From assembly GCA_024114885.1 (NCBI GenBank), contig CP099424.1:1054001-1118000 (forward strand): DNA of 64,000 bases. The letters run 5' to 3'. Source of the stretch: Septoria linicola (Eukaryota > Ascomycota > Dothideomycetes > Mycosphaerellales > Mycosphaerellaceae). The position numbers were made by a program, and so were the translations under genes. Of the stretch, positions 54,718-64,000 are shown in pieces; the stretch's first letter is position 1, and each line of letters starts with the position of its first letter. The notes under the pieces were generated by a model. That model was not told the origin of the DNA. It did not search any database and saw only the letters and a program-made list of their open reading frames with translations.

Positions 54718-55710
54718 TCATATGTCCATCTCCCATGCAACTTCGAGAGCAGCTCGGTCCTTGGCTTTGTTCCTGGCTTGGAACCACTTTCTCTCGAATC
54801 CATTGCCTCGATCAACACCATCCCATCTCCATCCTGGTTTTATGCCATAACGATTTGGCTCTGAAGCACCCTGATATGTCTTTGCACTGCTTTTGGATTT
54901 CCCTCCCTTTCCACTGCTCTTCTTCGAAGCGAGCAGTTGTGCCATAGGATCGTTCCACCTATCTCTTTCTTTGAGCTCCGCGTTCATCTTCTCGTCATCT
55001 GCTCCTCGCGCTACCGTCATGACCTTGGCTTCTTCTAGGTCCTGTCTTCGCTGCTCCTGTTCTCTCCGCTGCACATCTCCCTTCCGGCTTTCTAGCTCCT
55101 CCTTCGCTTTCCTCTCGTCTTCCTTCACCTTCTCTGCCGCTTCATCTTGCTTCTGCTTTACGTTGATCATGCGACCTGACGCGTCTCGATAAATAGTCTG
55201 TTGTGCCAGCCCTCCCGATGCTAGATCTGCATCTTGCATAGCCTTCATCTCAGCCCGCTGCTTCTTCTTTAAAGCCTTCGAGACCTGCGCAGCTGTCTGT
55301 AAGCCTGCTAAGGCACCATTCGCCATGACCGGTCCATCGTAGACTGCGCCATTCTCTCCGACCAAAGTGGGGTCATCATCGTCCTGTTGCGCGCGCGCCC
55401 GCGATTCTGCTTGTGCATCTGCGAGGATCGCATCTGCTGCTGCTTGTTCCGCATCCTTAGGAGCTTCCGCGCCGACTTTGATCCACTTGGACTTTTTGGT
55501 CGGCTTGTTGAGTCCTCCGGCTAGCGCACCTCCTACTATCGTAGGCGCATCATCGTCATCTTCGTTGTTCTGCGCAGCATTCGTCCAGTCCCGAGCATCG
55601 TCATCCTCGATTATGAGGCCATCTTTCTGCGCCTTGTCCTTTCTCTTGCGTTTTTTGGTGGGCTTCTCGGCTGAGAGGTAGTTCTGCGCAAGGTAATCGG
55701 CGAGTCCCAT
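54718..55710 (-). CDS. cwc26: Pre-mRNA-splicing factor Cwc26 (Bud13 family)
   Basis: Single exon, 330 aa from the ATG at 55710. Bud13/Cwc26 is the scaffold of the RES complex (with Snu17 and Pml1) that helps retain and splice pre-mRNA in the nucleus. The diagnostic C-terminus is present: RWNDPMAQLLASKKSS, then NRYGIKPGWRWDGVDRGNGF and ERKWFQARNKAKDRAALEV. The N-terminus LADYLAQNYLSAEKPTKKRK is the other conserved segment. The middle is a charged coiled coil rich in Lys, Glu and Gln (KVKEDERKAKEELESRKGDV). The frame continues upstream of the ATG without another ATG. It is divergent from the alkyltransferase-like gene, 194 bp between start codons. Confidence 0.93.
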   Translation of the reverse strand: MGLADYLAQNYLSAEKPTKKRKRKDKAQKDGLIIEDDDARDWTNAAQNNEDDDDAPTIVGGALAGGLNKPTKKSKWIKVGAEAPKDAEQAAADAILADAQAESRARAQQDDDDPTLVGENGAVYDGPVMANGALAGLQTAAQVSKALKKKQRAEMKAMQDADLASGGLAQQTIYRDASGRMINVKQKQDEAAEKVKEDERKAKEELESRKGDVQRREQEQRRQDLEEAKVMTVARGADDEKMNAELKERDRWNDPMAQLLASKKSSGKGGKSKSSAKTYQGASEPNRYGIKPGWRWDGVDRGNGFERKWFQARNKAKDRAALEVAWEMDI

Positions 55711-55904
55711 GGTCAAAGATTGATCTCGCAAGAGAGTGAAGATTGTCGAAGTATTGTAGAAATGACATACGCAGGTACCTCGATAGGCAATCCCGCGAGG
55801 GCGCTAAAGCGGACCCTTGTCCTTAGCTTGCCCACAAGGCTACCTTTGAATTTCACAAGAAAGCCACACCACTTACAATAATAATTATGTGACAAGCCGT
55901 CGCG

Positions 55905-56398
55905 ATGCCACGATCAGACGAGGCAGCTGCGTGGTACACTATGGTGTACCGCGCCGTTCAGCAAGTGCCCTATGGAAGCGTGACAAGTTACGGCCACATT
56001 GCGAATCTTTTAGGGTATCCGTGAGTAGGACAACACACGATCGATGCGACCGCAGGCTCAATCGAGATTTGACAGCGAACGACCACGGTATGAAGGATAA
56101 GGCCGACACGCCAGACCGACTTCCTGATAATTGTTTCAGCCAGGTCGGCATGTGCCTGAAATACCTGCCATCAGCTGTAGATCAGCCAGACGCTCGCTAC
56201 AATGGCGATACGGTCCCTTGGCAGAGAGTGATCAACTCAAAAGGAATCATTAGCCAACGGCAAGTGTCGCTCGTCATAGTGAAGTCTGCCTATGAGGATT
56301 GTCCTGCTGACCTTGCGCCTCAAGAGGGGCAAATGGAGCTGCAACACAAGAGACTGCATTATTGGCAGAAGGAGTCGAAGTTGGTCGAGGATCTCTAG
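55905..56398 (+). CDS. Alkyltransferase-like protein (Atl1 type, DNA damage recognition)
   Basis: 124 aa in two exons, 55905-56020 and 56140-56398; the 119-nt intron has a GTGAGT donor and a TTTCAG acceptor. It resembles the DNA-binding domain of O6-alkylguanine-DNA alkyltransferase (YRAVQQVPYGSVTSYGHIAN and QVGMCLKYLPS), but the active-site PCHRV motif is PWQRV: Trp66 replaces the alkyl-accepting Cys. That replacement defines the Atl class, which binds O6-alkylguanine without repairing it and hands the site to nucleotide excision repair, as shown for fission yeast Atl1. Length fits Atl1 (108 aa) plus a helical tail. The start ATG gives MPRSDEAAAWYTMVY, directly before the conserved region. 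Confidence 0.9.
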
Positions 56399-57457
56399 GC
56401 GAACGAACTGTCGACTTCTCCACCTTTGGCTGGTTTCCGAACGTCCTGCCCAGCGAAGGCGAATCCCGCGAAGCTGAAGCCGACGAGCAAGAGGAGCTGT
56501 AGGCGCATGAAGCGCCGAACCATGTATCACGCTCACGCTCTGTGTCACCGCCTCTTGGAAGCCTACGATCAGCAGTGTACAAACATGCGATAGTCTTGCT
56601 GGAGTTACATCAGCAGATGCCTCAGCTGGATTTGCTTTGACGAATCAAGAGTTCACGTGCTTGAAGTGCAACACCGCGGTGGATTGTGCGCCGTCCCGAT
56701 CTAGCACGGACGTCATCGTCCACGCGCTGGAACATCGGCAAAGACAAAGCCCAGCTTTAGCAGCCTGCGCTGACACCAACCCGAGGCAAACATTGCACAA
56801 CCGGTCGGATCCGCGTGCCAGTCGCAGAGCCACGTTCCTGATGCCACTCAGCCATGACGAGGAGCATGGACGTGGGTAGTCCGCGCCACGGGAAATGCGC
56901 TTTGTGCTTATCGCTGCTCCCCACATCCGGAACGAGGTAAGAGCTAAACGCATATGGCATATGACCTGGATAAAGGCAGCTGTCCACGACGGTTGACGTG
57001 CTTTGTGCTCTGTGCAACGCCTTCGTAAACAACATCGTAACGACTGTTCCTGCTTCTCTGTGATAGTCATACTTAATCGAGACTCCAAGAATCGACACCG
57101 CACGTCAAATACTCATTCAATAGTCGGAAACTACGCCTCACCTCACCTGGTGACTCAGCTGAGCGCTTCAACGAGTCACGCCCATTCACCCATCGCGACC
57201 TTGTCTTTGATCAGGTCGTCACTTCCGTCCTATCACGAGCTGCCGTTTCTGCCCATCTTTGTTTGTCTGACAATAACGTCAAAGACAACCACCTACGACA
57301 TCCTCCTCTTTCAATTCACCAACACCAACAACACTCACAGCTATCAACAGTCACCAAGGTGTCCATCCAGGTTTACGCGATCCGATATCCAGACATAGCA
57401 CGTCCCAGCAACACACCACTCAGATACCGCAGCTGCACCAAGCAGAACCGCGCCAAC
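56399..57457. other. Intergenic, no gene seen
   Basis: 1.06 kb. Frames up to about 150 codons on the minus strand overlap one another and lack family features. The last 150 bp before the next gene are rich in CA and TC, a likely 5' leader. Confidence 0.4.
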
Positions 57458-58088
57458 ATGTCCTCTGAGCAGAGCTTCTCCAATGCCGACCTGCGCGCCA
57501 CTGCTCAAGACTACAAGCGCGATGCCACTCAGAAGCACAAGTGGGCATTAGGCTCTACTGGTGGTCCAGGTCGCGCCGTCGAGAAGCCACGCCCTCACCG
57601 TCCATCCGAGACGTGAGTCATTGCCCTCGACGATCAATGATCTCAGCTAACAAGTAGACAGAGAGTATAGCTTCAAGCGACGCGAGAACAAGAGTGCTGT
57701 AGCGTCCCTAGCTCACGGCGCCAAAGTTGCTCGCAAGCACGACATGCTCGAGGGTGCAGCCGTTACGGACGACTCATCTGCAAGCAACTCCGACGAGTAC
57801 GACGAGACTCCGTCTCCACCTGTCGATGCCGGCGTCACTTACTCCTTCGATGCCGCCCGTTCACCAACCAAGGGCAGTCAGATTCTCAACGTTGCGCTTG
57901 CAAAGGCGGTGGAGAAATTTGAGGAGCGAGAGACAGTGAAGCTGGTCAAGAGCGAGTACGAGATGCTGGACTCAAAAGGCGAAGCCGTGGCGTTGAGTCC
58001 AGAGAAGAGGTGGAAGGGCAAGAAGTCCGATGGCGACGGCTTGGTCATCCTCCGCAACGCAGATGAGGAGGAATACGAGTTCCTATGA
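57458..58088 (+). CDS. Unknown fungal protein, 193 aa
   Basis: Two exons, 57458-57612 and 57662-58088; the 49-nt intron has a GTGAGT donor, a GCTAAC branch and a GACAG acceptor. No family recognised. It is very polar and probably disordered. A basic N-terminal half (LRATAQDYKRDATQKHKWAL, EYSFKRRENKSAVASLAHGA) is followed by an acidic Ser/Asp/Pro stretch, then a helix ILNVALAKAVEKFEERETVK with a conserved-looking LVKSEYEML, and an acidic end DEEEYEFL. The design suggests a small nuclear or cytoplasmic adaptor; this is only inference. Confidence 0.7.
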
Positions 58089-59410
58089 GCTCTGTCTGAA
58101 ATACCAGAACACCAGAACATCATCACATATCTCACGGCCGACGCGTGTTTGGCTGAGACAAGGCGTTGTAAGGATAGTGAGGCACCTCTCTTCACAACAT
58201 CTCTGACGATACGGTATCGTTTATAGCATTAGCAGCGGATTATGTTTGTTAGCATAGCATCATCGGCAGGTCATGAGGAGAACAGCCAGGACCTACTCAG
58301 CCTAGCCACAGCTAGCGCCGGCGTTCTTCAAGGATATGAGCAGCGAAGATACCCTACCAGTGCAGCTCATTAGCACGCTGCTTGTTGTTCCATTATGGCA
58401 CACGAATGAACACTCAATGTCTCGGGCTTGGTTCTGTGATCATCAGTCTATCGTGATTGGCGTGCATTTGTGCCACCTGAGGTATTAGCTTGTTGCCTGG
58501 ACTAATATGTCATCTCTTGATTAACCTGCAGTAGCCTTCGCCACGTTCGTTTGTCTTTTAGCGATGCGAGCAGATGAGTGGACCATCTACACGGTTCGCA
58601 CGATGCAAGGTTCGAGGCTCCAGTGCACGGTTGGTGTTCGTGTGGCGGAGCATTCGCTTCGTATACTGGTCTCAGACTATCCAACTTCACATCATGCTCT
58701 TCCTCTGCACCTTTTCCAAGCTGCAGCAAGCCTCCAGTCTATTACATCGAGTGGTTCGATGTCAAGGCACGTAGTGTCGCCCATTTCCTCACAAGGCAGA
58801 ACACCTCGTTAGACCGCTACCCTGCAAGGCTGACAGAAAGCAAAAGACGATCATGCTATCCACATCTGTGCTCGATGATCGTGAAACAACTGGAACGTCC
58901 ATCTGCCCAAATGTTCCGAAGGCTGGACGCCGTGGACGATGGTAGCGTAAGCCAAGCGGCACAGGTAGGCATCGTGGCCAACGTGGGTCTTCCTTGTCTC
59001 GATCACCGTTTGACTTCTGTCAACAAAGGTCTCAGATTGGCTCTGCTTGCTCGTCTTTATTGTGTACGAGACAGTCATTCATTCACCAGCAGGATGCTAC
59101 AAAAGTATCATCTCATGACGAAAGCGACCGGTGAAGATGCAGCTCCACACATCGGCATCTTGAAAGCTCACTGGATCGGGACGCGGCTCACAGTCACGTT
59201 GTACCGAACGAGGGAACGAGAAGGCTGAGGCATTGTCCGTCTCCAGAGGTTCACTCGTGCCATTCTCCCGCGCTCTTCTCATGAGTCGCGCATAGCGCGT
59301 ATACTACACAAGATTGTGCCTGAGGCAGAGTGTGCGTCGGTGAAGGCAGCCAATGAGTCAAGTCCCCAAGGTGAAGGTATCGCAAGCGCCGACTCTGATC
59401 AGCGAATGAG
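58089..59410. other. Intergenic, open frame without start
   Basis: 1.3 kb. A forward frame of 216 codons (58578-59228) is open but begins at GTG; its first ATGs are far inside, and it carries no family motif. I do not call it a gene. The rest has short frames only. Confidence 0.4.
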
Positions 59411-61121
59411 ATGGCAAGGCCCACGCTGCTGGAATGTGCACTTGACTGCGAAGACGCCGCCTCGGGACTTCACGCTCGATATCGTGAAGCTTTGCCACGG
59501 CATGCAGCGAGGATCACCGCTGTTGTCTCCGAATTCTTCGGGCTCAGCTCAGCCTTACGAGAAATCTCCAATGCTGAAGGATCTCGAACGTATGGACCAT
59601 CCTTCTACCGGATTGTGGATGATCTGGATCTTGTGCGCCGGAGCCTAAGATTAACTACGCAAGATGTCTTCGAAATGTTCGCAAGAGCTCATCAACATCC
59701 CGAGCAGACTGTCTGGGAAGATCTTGAGCATAAGCTAGCTGCCGATGAACGCTGCGGGCTGCTTGAGAGGCTGAGACTCTACAAAGAATGTCTTGATGCA
59801 CAGAGTGATGTTCTCAAAGGCTCCAATGCTATCGATCTGTCTGCTCTACGAACGAATGTAATGCGTTTGCTTGAAAGACAGGAAAGATCGCAGGGCCTGG
59901 GACCAAGCTCATCTGGTGTGAAAATCCACATTGTCAACCTCGGGATTTGTACTGACAGTCACATAGGCTCGACTACACCTCGACCTAGGAGACCATCACT
60001 CAGGCCTCCTCGACCGCAAAGCCCAAGCAGCGAAAGCGTATTGTCAGAGGATCTCCACTTTCCACGACCGCCGAACATGTATGCCCCTGACCCACCGCTT
60101 CACCCGGCACAAGTATCGCCAATCTATAGCAACTTCTCTTCAGGATCCTCACAGACGATGTCTAGCCAAACATCATATTCGAGCGATCCTTACTTCGGTG
60201 GTCCGACCATCTCGCGCAGCCATTGGGCGAGCGATGTGTTTGATGGATCATGTCCGAGGACCAGATACAAGGCCGAGTATCAGGCAGTAGAGCGATCTAA
60301 ATGTTATGGCGACGTCGCACTGGACGCGCTAGAAGCTCTGGAAAGCACAGGCTACCAGCACGCCATGCAAATGGCATTCGACGAGGACAGACTGTGGGTA
60401 CGGCTGTACTACCGACCTGCGGATGCCCGAGCTATCATTCTCGTTATGACTCAAGACGACTACGGTCAGCCCCTTCAGTACTCTGAAAAATTGACCAAGT
60501 TGAAGATTGTCCGCGAGGGATCTCTACTGAAGCTGTGCAAAGTGCGCCGCGGTAGTGAGCGACATACAATGTGGGCTCGCCTCAATTTCATCCTCCATGA
60601 GCGAATGGTGCTCTTCTACAACACGTTCCTGGCGATGAAACATCAGGATCAAGGAGGAATCGCGCACCGGATCTTAGTCGAAAATTTTCAGCTTGAGTGT
60701 GAAGGAGGAGAGAAGACGCTGTTCGCCGGAGAGATTCGCCATGGAGAAATGCGCCACGCCCTCCGGATTATTCGCGATAGCGCGTCCAGAGTTGTCCGCA
60801 TCGAAGCTTCGGCCCTGCGAGGGCCACGAAAGGACGTGCCCATCTGGACGGCGTTTGTTACCAGATATGCGTATGACCCTGACTGGGTCGCTTACGAAGG
60901 TGGAGGAACTGTCAGTCTTGCAAGCTTCAATCCAGAGCCCTCGGTCTTCATATCCGGCTACCAACCACCCGTCAATCGACGAGGAGATCCGCTTCTCCCG
61001 TTTGCTACGGACCAAGGTACGTGCAGTCGTTCAGTCTGTACTAGATATACTGACGAGTGCCCCAGATGCTAGAATGTTCATGGAGTCTTGGGCAAATCTA
61101 TGTCGTCGATACGGCCGCTAG
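59411..61121 (+). CDS. Unknown fungal protein, about 536 aa
   Basis: Three exons, 59411-59915, 59967-61016 and 61066-61121. The first intron (51 nt, GTGTGA donor, ACTGACAG branch, CATAG acceptor) is in frame and could be read through as 17 residues. The second has a GTACGT donor. The N-terminal ~165 residues are helical (LLECALDCEDAASGLHARYR, SFYRIVDDLDLVRRSLRLTT, ERCGLLERLRLYKECLDAQ), like the helical N-terminal domain seen on many fungal proteins of unknown role. After a Pro/Ser-rich linker, residues ~285-520 look like a globular domain: RLWVRLYYRPADARAIILVM, SEKLTKLKIVREGSLLKLCK, MWARLNFILHERMVLFYNTF and GEMRHALRIIRDSASRVVRI. This type is common in Dothideomycetes and Sordariomycetes, but I know no function. 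Confidence 0.75.
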
Positions 61122-61809
61122 CCTTCCAGCTGTAGATGTGACGAGCATTAGGGGGAGCTTTTGTCGTTGCGTTCTTTGAGCGATTCTTCAGTGTCCTATC
61201 TCGAGCGTTCCAGCGTCAGCTTATGAAGCATTGCGACGATTGATGAAGTTATGATACCACGAAAGCGCGAAATAAACGACGTTGCTAAATTTGAAGAACT
61301 ACTCACGGTTAACGTGGTAAACTATGGCGTCCTGCATCCTGATGTAAACCACCTTGCCCGCAGCTCGGTCATGCAATATGTGATTGCACTTATCAAGTGA
61401 CGACGAAGATAAAGGAACTCAGTTCCTCATTTCTGTCCCAGTACATGTCTATGCCATAACAAGCTAAGCACATCTGGAGCTCCCGAAACCGAGCTTGTCC
61501 CCTGCACACGCGTTTCTCGCATTGCCAAAAGCTTGGTCGACCACCGACGTCGATGACTTGTGCATATCAGCCGAAGGATCATACTATATCTCTTGGCTAC
61601 CGTCGAATCAGAGTTCGTGTCAGTGCCAGCACTGCCCCATAAGCTCAGCTCGAGATGCATTGAAGCGAGCAGCAATGTCTGCGAGCTTTTGCCACGAGAC
61701 TGACATGACCTCCACGGCGGTCTGCCTTTTGTCTGTCTAGCAGAAGGCCCGTCCATCTCTTGCCGTCGGCCGCGACCTGCCAAATCTTCTTTGCCAATTT
61801 GATCAAACT
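61122..61809. other. Intergenic, no gene seen
   Basis: 690 bp between two plus-strand genes. Contains the 3' end of one gene and the promoter of the next; short frames only. Confidence 0.4.
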
Positions 61810-63549
61810 ATGCAGAAGCGTCGTAGAGCATGCGAGGCTTGTCATATACTCAAAGCTCGCTGCGAGCCTAGCGATGATGGAGGAGAAGCTTGTGACCGAT
61901 GTCAACGTGCTGGCAAGGAATGTGTACCAGCAGCGAGACGACTACAACGCGATCGCATTGCCGAACTCGAAGCTCAAGTGGAGGAACTGACGATAGCACT
62001 ACGAGCTTGGAGCGCTGGAGACTCACCCTCAGAAGGAGACACGAAGAAGCGAAAGTCGAGTGAAGACGCACGCGTGCATTTTACGTCGAGGAAAGATCCC
62101 ATCTATTCTACCAATGCTGAGCTGGCGTTCATTGACGACCGAGTACCACTACACATCCAAAAACAAGTGGTCGACGTCTACAATCACTGTCATGCCAGCG
62201 TCCTACCACTTGTTCATGCTGAGCCTCTCGACCTTGCCGACTTGCGGTCGAGGTTACCCATCCTGCTGCTCTCCGTCTTAGCATTCCCGACTAGTGGCAT
62301 CCTCCAGCTGGACGTTCAACACGATCTTGTAGATTGTGCCATGCACGACTTCGCGAGTCGCCTGATAGCTGCAGGAGAGCGATCTCTGGATCTAGCACAA
62401 GCACTCTTGATCGCAAGCTTCTGGTTCCGAGCTCGACCAGGGTTCAAACATGCCACAGTCTTGCAAATTGTTCAACTCTCAACTAGTATGGCCATTGATC
62501 TGGGCTTCGCTGGGATCGATGCTACACATGATCCATCTATGTGGTTTGACCGATCGGAGCAGGCGTTGTCAGTCGAGGGATGCCGCACGCTGCTGTCATG
62601 CTTTCTAGCAGGTTCAGCGATGACTACGGTCACGCGAAGACCCGACGCAAATCCATGGACGCCATACCACGACATCTCGTTGGGATTCCTGAGGACGCAT
62701 GCAGCGACTGCTGCACAACGCACATTCTGCGACACTATACAGGCCGAGCTTCTTTGCTATCGTGCTGTGACAAGACTGGAGCTCTGCGATCTATCCTCTC
62801 CTACAATACTGACAAGCGACTTCACCAAGGTCTGCGTCTCACAAATTCGGCAAGAGATCGAGGACTGGAAAAATCAGTTGCCGGCCAGATCCACACTGCC
62901 AGAGCTTCGTTTATGGAAACATGTTGCTCTCGCATATCTGAACGAGCCTGTTCTCCACACCGCCACTAACAAGTCCACATTCTCGGCGCCGTTTCTCCCA
63001 GAGAGAATTGCGGCCGCGGACTTCGCTTGCCCTACCGTCACTGTCGACCATGTAGCGGCTCTGTACGCTCTGAAAGACTCATGCCAAGCCATACTGGACA
63101 CTGCCGCTAACCTAGAGCCATCCTTTATGCTGGCGACATCATCACTATTCTACATTCCCCGAGTCCTCTACGCATTGCTGATGCTCGCGAAACTTTATGT
63201 GGCAGTCACAGCGCCAGGCAACACTTATGGTGCGGTCCTCAGTCGTACTGAACTGAAATTACAAAGCTATTTCGACAAGTTGCGAAATTTGTCAGCATCC
63301 ATGAGCGCTGTGGACCACAGATCGTTCAACACGCTGATCATTGGCGCATACAAGGGGATTGAAGATTGGTATAACAGCTACAGTACCATTGTGGAGCAAT
63401 ACGAGCGTGACTCAGCAGGTGGTATTGTTGGTGCTCCAGTCTACTTCGAGCCCTTCGACTTTGATGCGAATCTTGGGGTGCTGGAAGAGGATCTCAAGTT
63501 ACCGGAAGATGGTAGTTGGCTCGCAGACCTAACCCCGTCGCAGCATTAG
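61810..63549 (+). CDS. Zn2Cys6 fungal transcription factor
   Basis: Single exon, 579 aa. The N-terminus has the binuclear zinc cluster with six Cys: CEACHILKARCEP, then CDRCQRAGKEC, with a basic third loop and linker (RRLQRDRIAELEAQVEELTI) that begins a coiled-coil dimerisation helix. The middle region (residues ~115-400) follows the fungal-specific transcription factor domain of the RPM/Leu3-like kind: LPLVHAEPLDL, LDLAQALLIASFWFRARPGF, LQIVQLSTSMAIDLGF and GCRTLLSCFLAGSAMTTVTR. The C-terminus is acidic (FEPFDFDANLGVLEEDLKL) and may activate transcription. No biosynthetic cluster adjoins it, so the target pathway is unknown. The ATG lies immediately before the zinc cluster, the usual position. 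Confidence 0.9.
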   Translation: MQKRRRACEACHILKARCEPSDDGGEACDRCQRAGKECVPAARRLQRDRIAELEAQVEELTIALRAWSAGDSPSEGDTKKRKSSEDARVHFTSRKDPIYSTNAELAFIDDRVPLHIQKQVVDVYNHCHASVLPLVHAEPLDLADLRSRLPILLLSVLAFPTSGILQLDVQHDLVDCAMHDFASRLIAAGERSLDLAQALLIASFWFRARPGFKHATVLQIVQLSTSMAIDLGFAGIDATHDPSMWFDRSEQALSVEGCRTLLSCFLAGSAMTTVTRRPDANPWTPYHDISLGFLRTHAATAAQRTFCDTIQAELLCYRAVTRLELCDLSSPTILTSDFTKVCVSQIRQEIEDWKNQLPARSTLPELRLWKHVALAYLNEPVLHTATNKSTFSAPFLPERIAAADFACPTVTVDHVAALYALKDSCQAILDTAANLEPSFMLATSSLFYIPRVLYALLMLAKLYVAVTAPGNTYGAVLSRTELKLQSYFDKLRNLSASMSAVDHRSFNTLIIGAYKGIEDWYNSYSTIVEQYERDSAGGIVGAPVYFEPFDFDANLGVLEEDLKLPEDGSWLADLTPSQH

Positions 63550-63766
63550 CTTAAGGTGCGGTTCGCGTTTACACAGAAAGTGAATCGAGACACAGTCGCA
63601 GAACATGGTCAGAGAAGTAGACCTGTATCATCTTTCAATCCCTATCACAGCCACGAATGATGGTGATACACGCTTTCCTTCTAGAGATAGACGTTCCAAA
63701 CCATCTCTCGATAGCCAGGCTGTCGAAACACTTTCATAGCCTGCTGAATACGTCCGCGTTCACACA
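63550..63766. other. Convergent 3' region
   Basis: About 217 bp between the stop codon of the Zn2Cys6 gene and the stop codon of the gene coming from the right edge. Nothing seen besides 3' flanking sequence. Confidence 0.35.
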
Positions 63767-64000
63767 TTACTCGTACTCATCTCCGGAGCCGAAGTCGTCA
63801 TCTCCCTCATAGCTTACTCCGCCAAAATCGTCGGTAACCCCCATTGCCATCACATATGGATCCTCTTCGACTGGTTCTTCCTCATGCTCGTCTTCGTCCA
63901 TATTGTCCCACGTTGCAGGCTGCACATGCTTGGCAGGGTTCTCGGTCTGCGTTGGCTCTTCTTCTTCATCATCGTCGCTGCCGGCGTCGTCTTCTTCGGA
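63767..64000 (-). CDS. Partial gene, acidic C-terminus
   Basis: An open frame enters from the right edge and runs 77 codons to a TAA at 63769-63767. It is extremely acidic with runs of Asp and Glu and ends MGVTDDFGGVSYEGDDDF then GSGDEYE. Such tails are found on several nuclear proteins (ribosome biogenesis, transcription, chromatin). The identity cannot be given from this piece. Confidence 0.6.
   Translation of the reverse strand, partial: SEEDDAGSDDDEEEEPTQTENPAKHVQPATWDNMDEDEHEEEPVEEDPYVMAMGVTDDFGGVSYEGDDDFGSGDEYE

Noticed and set aside
58578..59228. 216-codon forward frame
   Set aside because: Starts at GTG, no ATG near the 5' end, no domain, no flanking splice signals that give a start.
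1..64000. tRNA genes or CRISPR arrays
   Set aside because: I looked for GGTTCGA-type B boxes and for regularly spaced repeats on both strands; near matches around 42667 and 43513 lack a cloverleaf or A box, and no spaced-repeat array exists.

Overview
This window looks like nuclear DNA of a filamentous ascomycete. I infer a Dothideomycete, perhaps of the Mycosphaerellales/Capnodiales type; no rRNA or other taxonomic marker is present to prove it. Supporting signs are short introns (about 45-120 nt) with GTATGT/GTGAGT donors and CTAAC/CTGAC branch sites, a Zn2Cys6 regulator, a CFEM-GPI protein, a DUF6536 membrane protein, a holocytochrome-c synthase with CP motifs, and a head-to-head fungal fatty acid synthase pair. 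Exon-intron models were read by eye from splice signals and from frame continuity; where a junction is doubtful the entry says so.

Layout. 0.1-13.5 kb is a compact housekeeping block: NDUFAF7-type complex I assembly methyltransferase, a GNAT acetyltransferase, two unknown proteins, a degenerate ubiquitin-conjugating (E2) gene, a C2H2 zinc-finger protein, an armadillo protein of SmgGDS type, Arp6 and a GCIP-like protein, the last two divergent. 13.6-19.3 kb is sparse: a CFEM-GPI protein, an ambiguous low-complexity ORF, a chromodomain protein, then 1.9 kb without a gene. 19.4-32.7 kb holds FAS1 (minus) and FAS2 (plus), which share a 1.3 kb promoter and together encode the complete cytosolic type I FAS. 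33.2-39.0 kb holds a Brl1/Brr6 nuclear-envelope protein, a DUF6536 membrane protein and a small three-exon CxC-rich, metallothionein-like protein.

39.0-46.9 kb is gene-poor. Its only genes are two short bHLH regulators with the SREBP-type EKRYR basic region, both on the minus strand, with a 474-bp pogo/Tc1-type MITE (perfect 23-bp inverted repeats, TA target duplication) between them. 46.9-64.0 kb returns to a denser layout: an unknown multi-exon protein, argininosuccinate synthase, holocytochrome-c synthase (followed by a 67-bp tandem duplication), a one-finger protein, an F-box protein, the splicing factor Cwc26/Bud13 divergent from an alkyltransferase-like DNA repair protein, two unknown proteins, a Zn2Cys6 transcription factor, and the acidic C-terminus of a gene that runs off the right end.

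The genes do not form a biosynthetic cluster. Working units are the FAS1/FAS2 heterododecamer, complex I/cytochrome c maturation in mitochondria, and arginine synthesis. The items most worth following up are the E2 gene with Ser at the catalytic Cys position and a broken reading frame, the SREBP-like bHLH pair around the MITE, and the stand-alone chromodomain gene with a cryptic second exon.
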